Below are positions 29,825 through 39,426 of a stretch of 64,000 nt of DNA, piece after piece. The stretch is from positions 1-64,000 of the forward strand of contig JAJEBR010000113.1 of NCBI GenBank assembly GCA_022822445.1, read 5' to 3'. The translations under genes and the position numbers were made by a program. Position 1 is the first letter of the stretch. The number at the start of each line of letters is the position of its first letter. The notes under the pieces were generated by a model. The model made no database searches, had not been told where the DNA came from, and worked only from the letters and a program-made list of their open reading frames with translations. The DNA is from Gemmatimonadota bacterium (GTDB lineage Bacteria; Gemmatimonadota; Gemmatimonadetes; Longimicrobiales; Gaopeijiaceae).

Positions 29825-31161
29825 CCCGGATGGCGCCGCCAAGGGAACGCGCGGTGCGCGCGCTGAACAGGGACGCGGTGCTGGAGACGGGCTTGGCGGA
29901 TCCCGCCTGGCTGAAGGCCCGCCGCGAAGAAGCGTGGGATGTCTACATGGCCACGCCGCTTCCCTCGACGCGCTCGGAGGAATGGCGCTACACGGATGTC
30001 GCACGGATGCTGCCGCTGGACCGGCTGGAGCCGAACCTGGAGGGGGCCGATGGGGGGCCGATCCCCGACGCCCTGCTCCACTCGATGGCCCAGGACCGAA
30101 CGAGCGCCGGACGCGTCGTGGATGTTGACGGAAGTGTCGTATCGGCGGAGATGGATCCGGAGCTGACGGCGAAGGGCGTGGTGCTGTGCTCGCTGCGCGA
30201 AGCCGCGCGGAGCGGCGATCCCGTCGTCGAATCGCTCCTGGCGACCCGGGCCGTTCCCGCTTCCGACGGGAAGTTCCCCGCGCTGAACGCGGCCCTGTGG
30301 ACGGACGGGGTCTTCCTGCGGGTTCCGCGTGACGTGCGCCTTGAGGAGCCCATCCGGCTCAGCCGCTGGGTGTCGCGGCCGGGAACCGCCACCTTCAGCC
30401 GCATTCTCATCGTCGCGGAGGAACTCAGCCAGGTTTCTTTCGTGGACGAGGTCATGTCGCCGGACTTCGGGTCCACCAGCCTGGTCAGCACCGCGGTCGA
30501 GCTCTTCTCGCGGGGGGGCGCCCACGTCCAGTACGTGTCGCTGCAGCGCATGGGCAGGGGAGGGTTCTACCTCGCCAGCCAGCGTACCCTGGCGGAGCGC
30601 GATTCCACCCTCGACACCCTGAACGTGGCGCTGGGAGGGTCCATCGGCCGCGTCGACCTGAACGCCCGGCTCCTCGGTCCCGGCGCCAACAGCGACATGC
30701 TGGGTCTCTACTTCGGGGACGACGACCAGCACTTCGACTTCAACACCAGCCAGGACCATGTGGCGCCCGACGCGCACAGCGACCTGCTGTACAAGGGGGC
30801 GCTGGACGGATCCGCCCGCGGGGTCTTCCGGGGCGTCATACGGGTTCACGAGGGTGCCCAGCGGACGGACGCCTACCAGACCAACCGCAACCTGATCCTG
30901 TCGGACGACGCCATCGCCACCTCCCTGCCCAACCTCGAGATCGGCGCCGACGACGTGCGCTGCTCACACGGGGCCACGGTGGGCCAGCTCGACGCCGAGT
31001 CGCTCTTCTACCTGATGAGCCGCGGGATGGACCGCGCCCAGGCTGAACGCCTGGTCGTGCTCGGCTTCCTCGGCGAGGTGCTGAAGCGGCTGCCGCTCGG
31101 GGGTGTGACCGAGAAGGTCATCGAGGCGATCAAGGCGAAGCTGCGCCAAGTGAGGGAGTAG
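29821..31161 (+). CDS. sufD: Fe-S cluster assembly protein SufD
   Basis: A 446-residue partner of Suf[17 protein letters not shown] at the N-terminus, [88 protein letters not shown] (with the conserved Cys-Ser-His) and [25 protein letters not shown] 29821 overlaps the sufB stop (GTGA) and lies behind GGGAG; an ATG three codons later is an alternative start. SufD forms the SufBC2D complex and aids iron acquisition. Confidence 0.95.
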   Translation: MTRMAPPRERAVRALNRDAVLETGLADPAWLKARREEAWDVYMATPLPSTRSEEWRYTDVARMLPLDRLEPNLEGADGGPIPDALLHSMAQDRTSAGRVVDVDGSVVSAEMDPELTAKGVVLCSLREAARSGDPVVESLLATRAVPASDGKFPALNAALWTDGVFLRVPRDVRLEEPIRLSRWVSRPGTATFSRILIVAEELSQVSFVDEVMSPDFGSTSLVSTAVELFSRGGAHVQYVSLQRMGRGGFYLASQRTLAERDSTLDTLNVALGGSIGRVDLNARLLGPGANSDMLGLYFGDDDQHFDFNTSQDHVAPDAHSDLLYKGALDGSARGVFRGVIRVHEGAQRTDAYQTNRNLILSDDAIATSLPNLEIGADDVRCSHGATVGQLDAESLFYLMSRGMDRAQAERLVVLGFLGEVLKRLPLGGVTEKVIEAIKAKLRQVRE

Positions 31162-31166
31162 CAGCC

Positions 31167-31514
31167 ATGCTGCCCAAGGAAACCCGCAGCGCTGAGGCTG
31201 CCGAGGCCCGCTGGACCAGGGTGGCGACGGCGGAGGACGTGCCGCCGAACGAGCTCACTGCGGTATCGACGGATCGGGGGCCGGTCGTGCTCGCGTGGGT
31301 TGAAGGCAGGATGTACGCCCTGGAGGACCGCTGTTCGCACCAGGACTATCCGCTCTCGGCCGGCGAGCTCGAAGACGGCGAGGTGGAGTGCATCTTCCAC
31401 GGCGCCAGGTTCGATCTCTGCACCGGCAGGGCCACCCGGTTGCCGGCAGTCGCCCCCGTTCGGACCTATGAAGTGGAGGTCCGCGACGGCGGCGTCTATC
31501 TTCGGCTCGACTAG
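31167..31514 (+). CDS. Rieske-type [2Fe-2S] ferredoxin in suf operon
   Basis: A 115-residue single-domain Rieske ferredoxin with both ligand pairs, RCSHQDYPLS (C-x-H) and CIFHGARFD (C-x-x-H). Domains like this act as electron carriers for oxygenases; those in suf operons are thought to serve cluster assembly or act as electron donors. It starts 5 bp after sufD with GGGAG upstream, and sufS follows 4 bp after its stop, so it is a true operon member. No oxygenase subunit is nearby. Confidence 0.9.
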   Translation: MLPKETRSAEAAEARWTRVATAEDVPPNELTAVSTDRGPVVLAWVEGRMYALEDRCSHQDYPLSAGELEDGEVECIFHGARFDLCTGRATRLPAVAPVRTYEVEVRDGGVYLRLD

Positions 31515-31518
31515 CTGG

Positions 31519-32757
31519 ATGCAGACCGTCGCCCTGGACGTGGCCGCCGTCAGGCGCGACTTCCCCGTCCTTGACCAGACGGTGGACGGCAAGCCGCTGG
31601 TCTACCTGGACAGCGCCGCCTCCTCGCAGAAGCCTCGCCAGGTCATCGACGCGATCAGCCGCTACTACCTGCATGATCACGCAAACGTCCATCGGGGCGT
31701 GCACGAACTCGCCCGCCGGGCCACCGAAGCGTACGAAGGCTCCCGCGAACGCATCGCCCGCTGGCTGAACGCCGCCGACGCGCACGAGATCGTCTGGACG
31801 CGCGGCACCAGCGAAGCGCTCAACCTCATCGCATTCTCGGTGGGCGAGGGCCTTGGCCCGACCGACGAAGTCGTCATCTCGGAGATGGAGCACCACTCCA
31901 ACCTGGTGCCGTGGCAGCTCCTCGCCGCCCGCAGGGGGGTTCGGCTCCGCTACGCCGGCCTGACCGACGACGGCCGCCTCGACCTGGACCACCTCGCTTC
32001 CCTGATCGGTCCGCGCACCAGGGTCGTCTCGCTTCCGCACGTTTCGAACGCACTGGGAACCATCAATCCCGTGCAGGAAATCGGCGCACTGGTCCGGAGC
32101 CGGAGCGACGCGATCTTCATCCTGGACGGCGCGCAGGGAGCGCCCCACCTCTCCCTCGACGTACAGGCGCTGGGCTGCGACTTCTACGCCTTCTCGGGAC
32201 ACAAGATGTGCGGCCCGACCGGTATCGGCGGGCTGTGGGGAAGGCAGGCACTTTTGGATGGCCTGCCCCCGTACCAGGGGGGCGGCGAGATGATCGAGCG
32301 CGTCTACCCCGAATACAGCACCTGGGCGGAGGTGCCTCACAAGTTCGAGGCCGGCACCCCCAACATCGCCGGTGCGGTGGGCCTGTCCGCCGCCGTCGAC
32401 TATCTTGAAGGGGTGGGACTCGACGCCATACACCAGCACGAAAAATCCCTGACCGTCAGCGCGGTCTCGGCGCTCTCCGAGGTGGACGGCATACGAATAC
32501 TCGGGCCGGAAGACCTCGACGAACGCGCCGGAGTGGTGCCTTTCGTGCTGGAGGGAGCGTCGGCCCAGGATGTGGCAACGATACTCGACGCCCAGGGCAT
32601 CGCAGTGCGTGCCGGACACCACTGCGCACAGCTGGTGGTGGACCGTTTCGGCGTGTCCGCCACGGTCCGGGCATCCTTCTACCTCTACAACAGCAACGAA
32701 GAAGTGAAGCGGCTCGCGGCGGGGGTGGAGACGGCAAGACGGCTCCTCCTGCCCTGA
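31519..32757 (+). CDS. sufS: Cysteine desulfurase SufS
   Basis: A 412-residue class V-fold PLP enzyme that removes sulfur from cysteine and passes it as persulfide to the SufBCD scaffold. Seen: LDSAASSQKP, ANVHRGVHELARRATEAYE, EMEHHSNLVPW, SGHKMCGPTGIGGLWG with the PLP lysine (K229), GTPNIAGAVGL and the active cysteine in RAGHHCAQ, which is the SufS rather than the IscS type. It is the last suf gene. No SufE or SufU acceptor is in the operon, so the sulfur acceptor must be elsewhere. Confidence 0.96.
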   Translation: MQTVALDVAAVRRDFPVLDQTVDGKPLVYLDSAASSQKPRQVIDAISRYYLHDHANVHRGVHELARRATEAYEGSRERIARWLNAADAHEIVWTRGTSEALNLIAFSVGEGLGPTDEVVISEMEHHSNLVPWQLLAARRGVRLRYAGLTDDGRLDLDHLASLIGPRTRVVSLPHVSNALGTINPVQEIGALVRSRSDAIFILDGAQGAPHLSLDVQALGCDFYAFSGHKMCGPTGIGGLWGRQALLDGLPPYQGGGEMIERVYPEYSTWAEVPHKFEAGTPNIAGAVGLSAAVDYLEGVGLDAIHQHEKSLTVSAVSALSEVDGIRILGPEDLDERAGVVPFVLEGASAQDVATILDAQGIAVRAGHHCAQLVVDRFGVSATVRASFYLYNSNEEVKRLAAGVETARRLLLP

Positions 32758-32812
32758 CCCGGGACGGCCCGGTTGGGACCGCCAGCGAACTGACGCAGAA
32801 AGGATCATTCCC

Positions 32813-33502
32813 GTGTTCAAGAAAACGACCCCGGAACTTCGGCCGGCGATGCTTCCCGCGGGGATTCTCTGCGGACTGCTCATCGCACTGGTCGGCTGTG
32901 GCAACGACGAAACCCCGGACGACGTGGAGTACGGCGGCACTCTGACCCCCGAGCCGCCCAGGGAGGTCAGCCACGCGGGCATGGGCGAGGCCGACTACGG
33001 CGACCTGGAACCCGCCGATGTCGGGCTGAACATTCCCTGGGCCCAAAACCCGATTTCGCGCGACCCCATCCCCGATGCTCCGCTCGCCCGCCTCACGGAG
33101 GTTACGGCGTCGCCGATGGAGGGATTCGACCGTGTCAGCTTTACCTTCGAGTCCAGGACGGCCGGGTACGAGCTGCGGCTGGTGGAGGACGGCGGAGGAG
33201 GTTGTGACGGTGCCGAGCCGGGGACGGATGCGCCCGTGCAGCTCGCCATCGAATTCCCGCGAACCGTGTCCAACGACGGCGGGACTCCCCTCGTCGCCGA
33301 GCGTGATCTGGCGCTGGACGGAGCGACGCTGGTCCGAGTGGTGCAAACCTGCGACGATGGTGACAGGGTTCGGTGGCTCCTCGGCGCAAGCGGCGAAATG
33401 GAGTATCGTTTGCTGGAAGTGCGGATGGGTAATCTGGTGGTGGTGGACTTCCGCAGCACGTCGGAAGATCCCACCGACCCCGAGGTAACCGAACCGAACT
33501 GA
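32813..33502 (+). CDS. Hypothetical lipoprotein
   Basis: A 229-residue protein I do not recognise. The N-terminus has a basic region, a hydrophobic stretch (AGILCGLLIALVGCG) and a lipobox-like LVGC, so it is probably a lipoprotein. The mature part has acidic/Pro-rich sequence then beta-strand-like segments (GFDRVSFTFESRTAGYELRLV, GGGCDGAEPGT), hinting at a small beta-sandwich with two cysteines. The start is GTG with AAAGGA upstream. It follows sufS by 55 bp but shows no functional link to it. Confidence 0.6.
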   Translation: MFKKTTPELRPAMLPAGILCGLLIALVGCGNDETPDDVEYGGTLTPEPPREVSHAGMGEADYGDLEPADVGLNIPWAQNPISRDPIPDAPLARLTEVTASPMEGFDRVSFTFESRTAGYELRLVEDGGGGCDGAEPGTDAPVQLAIEFPRTVSNDGGTPLVAERDLALDGATLVRVVQTCDDGDRVRWLLGASGEMEYRLLEVRMGNLVVVDFRSTSEDPTDPEVTEPN

Positions 33503-33605
33503 CCACATATGGACGGACGCGAAACCAACGTGTCCGGATGGGGTATGGCACAGCAGCAGGATTGAGGTGGGGGCGCGGCCTTGGCGCGCGGCACGGGAGT
33601 GCATC

Positions 33606-34916
33606 ATGAAAAAGCGCACTGGAGCGATGATCTGGGCAGTCGCCCTGGGAGTGCTGCAGGCTTGCGATTCCAATGGCATCATCCGTTCCGGAGTCGACCG
33701 GCCCGTCGACCCGGCGCCCCCTGTCGATTCGACGAGAGCGAGACAGTGCAGCAACGGCATGGCCGGAAGCTACCCGTGCCGGGGTATCGACCTGGTATCG
33801 TACCTCACCGGTGAGGAAATCGGTCTGACCCGGGGCCTCGTGAACGACATGTGGGGCTGGACCGATCCCCTTACCGGGACGGAGTGGGCGCTGGTGGGAC
33901 ATCAGCAGGGAACCGCCTTCGTGAGCCTCGCAGATCCGCGGAACCCGCTGTTCGTCGGCCTCCTGCCGAAGACGGAAGCCGCGTCGGCGTCGGTGTGGCG
34001 CGATATCAAGGTGTACCGGAACCACGCCTTCATCGTGTCCGATGGCGCGGGACCGCACGGTATGCAGGTATTCGACCTGACGCGGTTGCGCCGTGTCGCC
34101 AATCCCCCGGAGACCTTCGAGGCGACCGCGCTGTACGACGGCATCCACAGCGCCCACAACATCGTGATCAACGAGGAGACCGGCTACGCCTACGCGGTCG
34201 GCAGCAACGGCGGGGGCGACTCCTGTGGCGGCGGGCTTCACATGATCGACATCCGTGATCCCGTGAATCCCGGGTTCGCCGGGTGTTTCGCGGACACCTC
34301 CACGGGTCGCGGGAATACCGGATACACGCACGATGCGATGTGCGTGGTCTACCGGGGGCCCGATGTCGAGCACCGGGGCAGGGAGATCTGCTTCGGCTCC
34401 AACGAGACCGCGCTGAGCATCGCGGACGTGTCGGACAAGACGGCTCCGGTGGCGCTGGCTTCGGCGTCGTACCCGAACGTTGCGTACTCGCACCAGGGAT
34501 GGCTCGACGAGGCCCAGGAATACCTCTACATGAACGACGAGTTCGACGAGGCCTTCGCGATGGTCTCCGGAACCCGCACCATCGTCTGGGACGTCAGGGA
34601 CCTGGACGACCCGATCCCGGCCATGGATTTCATCGGGAACACGCAGGCGACGGATCACAACCTGTACATCGTCGGGAACCTGATGTACCAGTCCAACTAC
34701 CTTGCCGGGCTGCGCGTGGTGAGCATCGCCGCCAGGGAGAATCCCGTCGAAATCGCCTTCTTCGACCACAGTCCCGATGACTCGAATGAGGCCGGCCTCA
34801 ATTTCGGTGGCTGGAGCAACTATCCGTTCTTCGAGAGCGGAGTGATCGGGGCTACCTCGATGCGCGGCGGAGTCTTCTTCGTCCGGTTGGCCGCGGGGAC
34901 CGCGCCGCTGAACTGA
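33606..34916 (+). CDS. Choice-of-anchor B / LVIVD-repeat lipoprotein
   Basis: A 436-residue exported protein with a short signal and lipobox-like VLQAC. The body has LVIVD-type beta-propeller repeats (EWALVGHQQGTAFVSLADPR, HAFIVSDGAGPHGMQVFDL, GGGLHMIDIRDPVNPGFAG, TALSIADVSDKTAPVALAS, AGLRVVSIAARENPVEIAFF). The conserved HDAMCVVYRGPD and YMNDEFDEA segments match the 'choice-of-anchor B' family. It is probably a cell-surface propeller; its ligand is unknown. ATG 33606 was chosen for the signal peptide start. Confidence 0.75.
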   Translation: MKKRTGAMIWAVALGVLQACDSNGIIRSGVDRPVDPAPPVDSTRARQCSNGMAGSYPCRGIDLVSYLTGEEIGLTRGLVNDMWGWTDPLTGTEWALVGHQQGTAFVSLADPRNPLFVGLLPKTEAASASVWRDIKVYRNHAFIVSDGAGPHGMQVFDLTRLRRVANPPETFEATALYDGIHSAHNIVINEETGYAYAVGSNGGGDSCGGGLHMIDIRDPVNPGFAGCFADTSTGRGNTGYTHDAMCVVYRGPDVEHRGREICFGSNETALSIADVSDKTAPVALASASYPNVAYSHQGWLDEAQEYLYMNDEFDEAFAMVSGTRTIVWDVRDLDDPIPAMDFIGNTQATDHNLYIVGNLMYQSNYLAGLRVVSIAARENPVEIAFFDHSPDDSNEAGLNFGGWSNYPFFESGVIGATSMRGGVFFVRLAAGTAPLN

Positions 34917-35011
34917 CCCACTGGCACCGGTCTCCCGCCCAGGTCTATCTTCAGGTCTTCCGGCACCGCCGGACTTCCGTTCGTTCGCCCTCCATCGGAG
35001 ACCAGCCGCCC

Positions 35012-35839
35012 ATGCCCAGCAGTGGCACCCCCCGGGGCCGGTCCGAGTCCGGCTCGCCATCCGATCCTGTGATCGCCTCGCGCGAGGGTGCCCTCCTCAC
35101 CCTGACGCTCAACCGTCCCCATCGCCTCAATGCGGTGAGCCTGCCGCTCTATGAAAGGCTGGTCGAGGAGCTCGCCGGCGCAGAAGCGGACCGGGGCGTC
35201 CGCTGCGTAATCCTCACCGGGAGCGGCCGCGCCTTCTGCGCCGGCGCCGACCTCAAGGCCCACCGCGACAGCCCCCAGTCCCCGGAAGAGCGGCGGCGCT
35301 ACATCGACATGGCCCAGCGCTCCAACCACCTCATGCAGACCATCGGGACGCCGGTCGTCGCTGCGGTGAACGGGCACGCGATCGGCGCGGGGCTGGAACT
35401 CGCCCTCTCGGCGGACTTCGCCATTGTGGCGGAGGACGCCAGGCTGCGGCTCCCGGAGGTCGCGCTCGGCACCTTCGTGGGTGGCGGCGTGGTGTACACC
35501 CTCGCCGAGCGGGTCGGTGTCCTGAAGGCCCGGGAGGTCATCTACATGGGGGACTTCTTCTCGGGCACGGACGCGGCGGAGATGGGCGTTCTGAACCGGG
35601 CGGTCCCCGCTGGCGAGGTCCTTCCAGAGGCTACCCGGCTCGCGCATCGCCTCGCCCGCCTGGCCCCGATCCCCCTGGCCGCGGCGAAGCGGCTGATCGG
35701 GCCGGCGACCCGCCTCTCCCGGGAAGACGCGCTGGAACGGGAACGCGCCGCCCTGGAACAGATCTTCGGCACGGCCGACTGGACCGAGGGACTGGCCGCG
35801 TTTCACGAGAAGCGCGCGCCCCGGTTCAAGGGAGAATGA
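35012..35839 (+). CDS. Enoyl-CoA hydratase/isomerase family protein
   Basis: A 275-residue crotonase-fold enzyme: LNRPHRLNAVSLPLYERLVE, the CoA-binding FCAGADLKAHRDS, the oxyanion-hole VNGHAIGAGLELALSADF and PEVALGTFVGGGVVYTL. The acidic residue following the ALG motif, expected for hydratases, is not clearly paired here, so hydratase, isomerase or another crotonase activity is possible. It is 42 bp upstream of an acyl-CoA synthetase on the same strand, suggesting a CoA-thioester breakdown pathway. It has an N-terminal extension of about 18 low-complexity residues. Confidence 0.85.
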   Translation: MPSSGTPRGRSESGSPSDPVIASREGALLTLTLNRPHRLNAVSLPLYERLVEELAGAEADRGVRCVILTGSGRAFCAGADLKAHRDSPQSPEERRRYIDMAQRSNHLMQTIGTPVVAAVNGHAIGAGLELALSADFAIVAEDARLRLPEVALGTFVGGGVVYTLAERVGVLKAREVIYMGDFFSGTDAAEMGVLNRAVPAGEVLPEATRLAHRLARLAPIPLAAAKRLIGPATRLSREDALERERAALEQIFGTADWTEGLAAFHEKRAPRFKGE

Positions 35840-35887
35840 ATGTCGTGTCAACCTGACATTCTGTAATCCGGACATGACATCATGTCC
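35838..35887 (+). promoter_or_regulatory. Two adjacent inverted repeats, the second covering a start codon
   Basis: First: GAATGTC (35838-35844) and GACATTC (35855-35861), a 10-nt loop. Second: GGACATG (35870-35876), loop ACAT, CATGTCC (35881-35887); both stems are perfect 7-bp pairs. The ATG of the acyl-CoA synthetase (35882-35884) lies inside the second stem. All stems share the word GACAT. This could be a repressor operator or an mRNA hairpin limiting translation. Confidence 0.5.
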
Positions 35888-38050
35888 CTGAAACGGATCT
35901 TCGACCCTCGCTCGATCGCGGTAGTGGGGGCCAGCGCGAACCGCACCAAGCGCGGCCACCAGATCCTCCGCGCCCTGGACGAGTCCGGATACGCGGGCGC
36001 CGTATACGCGGTGAACCGGGGCGGCGGCACCATCCTCGGCCAGCCGGTCCAAACTTCCGTTGCGGAGCTGCCGGAACCCGTGGACCTCGCAGTGCTCTGT
36101 ACCCCCGCCGCGACCGCACCCGACCTCGTGCGCGCGTGCGGGAAACGGGGCGTGGCGGGCGCGGTGGTGCTGGCGGTGGGCTTCGGCGAATCCGGCAGCG
36201 ACGGCACCAGGCTCGAAACCCGCCTGCGGGATGCGGGCCGCGAGCACGGCGTCCGTATCGTCGGGCCGAACACCTCCGGCCTGCTGAACCTGCCGAAGGG
36301 GCTCAACCTGATCGGGGCCCGCGGGGTGCGTTCGGGGGGAATCGCCCTGCTGGTCCAGTCCGGGAACATCGCGCTCGACCTCATGACCCAGGTCACCGAG
36401 CAGTCCCGGATGGGGATCTCGATCTGCTGCGGTCTCGGCAACGAGGTTGACGTGGGGTTCGGCGAGGTGCTGGAATACCTGGGCACGCACGACGAGACGC
36501 GGGTCGTCATCGCGCACATCGAGGGGTGCAGGGACGCACGGGCGCTCCTGCACGCCGCCGCCCGGGTTGCACCGCGCAAGCCCGTCGTGGTGATCAAGTC
36601 GGGGCGGACGGCGGCCGGTGCGCACGCGGCTCTCTCGCACACGGGAGCGGTCGCCGGACCGTACGACCGTCTCAGTGCCGGACTCGACCAGGTAGGCGTC
36701 ACGGAGGTACGGAGGACCGACGAGTTGCTGGCGGTCGCCCAGACGCTGGCCGCGCAGCCGGCTGGCTCGGCCGGCAGCGGTGTCGCAATCCTGTCGGACG
36801 GCGGCGGACAGAGTACCCTGGCCGTGGACACGCTTCACGAAATGGGGATCCCGCTGGTAGAGCCGGCACCCGAGACCTCGGCGGCACTGCGCGACATTCT
36901 CGGGCCCGCCGCGGCCGTCGGGAACCCGGTGGACGTCGCGGGAGCCGCGGACGCCGATCCGGGCGTGTTCGGGCGCGCGCTGGAGGTGCTGGCGGCGGAT
37001 CCGGCAGTCGGGGTCGTGATGGTCGTCGGGCTCTTCGGCGGGTACGCGATCCGCTTTTCCGCCCGGCTCGCGGAGAGCGAGGCAGAGGCTGCGCGGTCGA
37101 TGACCGCGACGATGAGGACCCTTGGCAAGGGGCTGGTCGTGCACTCGCAGTACGCGTTGCACGGGAGTGCGGCGCTCGACGCGCTGCGTGAGGCGCGCGT
37201 CCCCGTGATCGGGTCGCTGGATGTGGGGTGCAAGGCGGCGGCCGAGCTGTGCCGGCGGGGGGTGCGGCTGACGCGTTCGGCGCGGTGGCGTCCCGAGAGG
37301 GAACCCATGCGCATCACAACATCATCGCATCATATCATCACACGTGCACGTGCCGAGAGGAGGGAGACGCTTGACGAAATGGAGGCACGCGCGCTCCTCG
37401 GCGAGGCCGGACTCGCCTTCCCGCCCACCGAAGTCGTGCGCTCGGCGGACGAGGCCGCAGCAGCTGCGGAGCGAGCCGGCTGCCCGGTTGCGATCAAGCT
37501 GTTGTCGACGCGAATCACCCATAAGACCGAAGCCGGGGGCGTGATACTGGGCGTAGGCACCGAACACGAGGCCCGGACTGCCTTTGAGCGCATCGCCGTG
37601 AGCGCATCCGCGTACGCCCGCTCCCGCGGACTCCCCGAAGAGGACCATGCCGCAACGGTGTCGCCGATGCTCCCGCCCCCCGTGGCCGAGCTGCTGGTCG
37701 GCGCGTGCCGCGATCCCCACCTCGGACCCGTGCTGACCCTCGGCGCCGGGGGGATCCGGGTCGAGGTGCTGCGCGACGTGGCTCACCGCGTTCTGCCTGT
37801 GGACGGACGTGAGGTGGAGGCTGCAATCGGCGAGCTGAAGGTGAGCGCTTTGCTCGCCGGTGCGCGGGGGGGACGTGCCGTGGGGCTCGGGGCGATCGTG
37901 GAGGCAGCCGAGGCGGTCGCCGAGAGCGTGATGCGTTGGCCGGATGTGGCCGAGGTCGAGATCAATCCGCTCTTCGTGTACGAGGACCGGGCGGTACCGG
38001 TGGACGCCCGCGTGGTGCTGCGGCCGCCACCGCAACCAATCCGGCGTTGA
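35882..38050 (+). CDS. ADP-forming acyl-CoA (acetate-CoA ligase type) synthetase
   Basis: A 722-residue single-chain NDP-forming CoA ligase: acyl-CoA + ADP + Pi to acid + ATP + CoA, or the reverse. N-terminal CoA-binding domain (FDPRSIAVVGASANRTKRGH), succinyl-CoA synthetase-like flavodoxin domains with the phospho-histidine in ALSHTGAVAGPYDR (about residue 255), and a C-terminal ATP-grasp domain (CPVAIKLLSTRITHKTEAGG, DVAEVEINPLFVYED). The linker near residue 480 is His/Thr/Arg-rich and encoded by an unusual AT-rich stretch (37316-37345). Catalytically dead, acetyltransferase-fused homologues exist, but no GNAT domain is present here. Confidence 0.88.
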   Translation: MSLKRIFDPRSIAVVGASANRTKRGHQILRALDESGYAGAVYAVNRGGGTILGQPVQTSVAELPEPVDLAVLCTPAATAPDLVRACGKRGVAGAVVLAVGFGESGSDGTRLETRLRDAGREHGVRIVGPNTSGLLNLPKGLNLIGARGVRSGGIALLVQSGNIALDLMTQVTEQSRMGISICCGLGNEVDVGFGEVLEYLGTHDETRVVIAHIEGCRDARALLHAAARVAPRKPVVVIKSGRTAAGAHAALSHTGAVAGPYDRLSAGLDQVGVTEVRRTDELLAVAQTLAAQPAGSAGSGVAILSDGGGQSTLAVDTLHEMGIPLVEPAPETSAALRDILGPAAAVGNPVDVAGAADADPGVFGRALEVLAADPAVGVVMVVGLFGGYAIRFSARLAESEAEAARSMTATMRTLGKGLVVHSQYALHGSAALDALREARVPVIGSLDVGCKAAAELCRRGVRLTRSARWRPEREPMRITTSSHHIITRARAERRETLDEMEARALLGEAGLAFPPTEVVRSADEAAAAAERAGCPVAIKLLSTRITHKTEAGGVILGVGTEHEARTAFERIAVSASAYARSRGLPEEDHAATVSPMLPPPVAELLVGACRDPHLGPVLTLGAGGIRVEVLRDVAHRVLPVDGREVEAAIGELKVSALLAGARGGRAVGLGAIVEAAEAVAESVMRWPDVAEVEINPLFVYEDRAVPVDARVVLRPPPQPIRR

Positions 38051-38145
38051 TCACGTCTTCTGGGTGAGGGTGTGTAGTTGGCGCAGTCGAGCGCCACCCG
38101 TCACGTCACGTCTCTGGCCGGGGATCCAGGTCAAGGGAGATCTTC

Positions 38146-39423
38146 ATGTTCCATCCGCAGCCGCAGCTTGCCCGTCGAACAATCTATCGGGACGGCCCAC
38201 CCGGCTCTGTCTCCACTCGCCCCCTCCTCCTTCCCACTCTCGCCATGGCCGCCCTCGTCGGCACCGCCTGCGATTCCGCCGCACGGACCCCCGGCACCGG
38301 CACCGACAGCACCGGCGTCCAGGTCGTCACCAGCGATCCCCTGAGTTCGAACACGACCTGCAGAGCGGATGCGAAACCGATGCTCACTATCGGCGAGCAA
38401 GCGGGAGACGACGAGAACCTGTGGTTCAGCACGATCCGTGGAGTGGGCCTCCTCTCGGACGGCTCTATTGCGGTGATCGACCGGTCCAGCGAGGAGGTTC
38501 GGGTTTTCGGGCCGGACGGTGGTCATCTGGTCTCCATGGGCCGCTCCGGCGACGGACCGGGCGAGTTCAGGAGCGCCTGGTTCCTCTGGGTCCTCCCTGG
38601 GGACACGCTGTGGGTCGGTGATTACCGTCCCTGGCGCTACAACGTCTTCACGCGGGACGGGCAATTCGTGCGCGCGGTTCAGATGACGCCGGCCTACGCC
38701 AACCCGTCGCGGGCCGGAGGCGTCCTGCTCGACGGCACCTCGATCAACACCAGAACCACCTACATCGCCCGCAGCGATTTCACGGTGCCCGACACCCTCC
38801 TTGTGGAGGCGCACGACACCGACGGGCAGTTGGTCTCCACGCTGGCCCGCGTCCCCAACCGGGTCGAGGGGACGACGGCGAAGTCCGAGGCCGTGAACCT
38901 GACGCTCACACCGCTGTTCGCCGCCTCCGCGTATGCCGACGCGATCGGAAACACCGTCGCGGTCGGTCACGGCCGGGACCCGGAAGTGCAGATCTTCGAC
39001 GCCGACCTGCGTCTTCGGCAGATCGTGCGCTGGTCCGAGCCGTCCCGCAGGGTGACCTCCGCCGACGTGGCCGCCTGGCGCGAAAGCTACGTGGACAGCC
39101 GGGGAGGGCGCGATTCCAACCAGTGGGGGCCGTCGCAGGAGGCGATCGTGGACATCGACAGGCCTGTGGCCGACTTGTTCCCGGCGTTCAGCTCGATGAT
39201 GCTGGGCACGGACGGGCGGCTGTGGGTCACCCCATACCGCAAGCCCGGGGAGGAGCCGCGGAGGTGGATGGCATTCGAGCCCGACGGGACCTTCTCCTGC
39301 CACCTCGAGCGTGTGCCGCTCTCCATCCACGAGATCGGGGCCGACTACGTGCTCGGTGTTCAATCGGACGAACTGGGGGTGCAGAAGGTGGCGATGTACA
39401 GGCTGAGCCGACCGCAGCCCTAA
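38146..39423 (+). CDS. Six-bladed beta-propeller lipoprotein
   Basis: A 425-residue member of the same exported propeller family as the genes at 2024 and 3431. A long signal region ends in LVGTAC (lipobox), then DSTGVQVVTSDPLSS and blades with GVGLLSDGSIAVIDRSSEEV, GRSGDGPGEFRSAW and MLGTDGRLWVTPYR. GGGAG sits eight bases before the ATG. It is convergent with the MDR dehydrogenase, the stops being 3 bp apart. The function is unknown. Confidence 0.75.
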   Translation: MFHPQPQLARRTIYRDGPPGSVSTRPLLLPTLAMAALVGTACDSAARTPGTGTDSTGVQVVTSDPLSSNTTCRADAKPMLTIGEQAGDDENLWFSTIRGVGLLSDGSIAVIDRSSEEVRVFGPDGGHLVSMGRSGDGPGEFRSAWFLWVLPGDTLWVGDYRPWRYNVFTRDGQFVRAVQMTPAYANPSRAGGVLLDGTSINTRTTYIARSDFTVPDTLLVEAHDTDGQLVSTLARVPNRVEGTTAKSEAVNLTLTPLFAASAYADAIGNTVAVGHGRDPEVQIFDADLRLRQIVRWSEPSRRVTSADVAAWRESYVDSRGGRDSNQWGPSQEAIVDIDRPVADLFPAFSSMMLGTDGRLWVTPYRKPGEEPRRWMAFEPDGTFSCHLERVPLSIHEIGADYVLGVQSDELGVQKVAMYRLSRPQP

Positions 39424-39426
39424 TCC

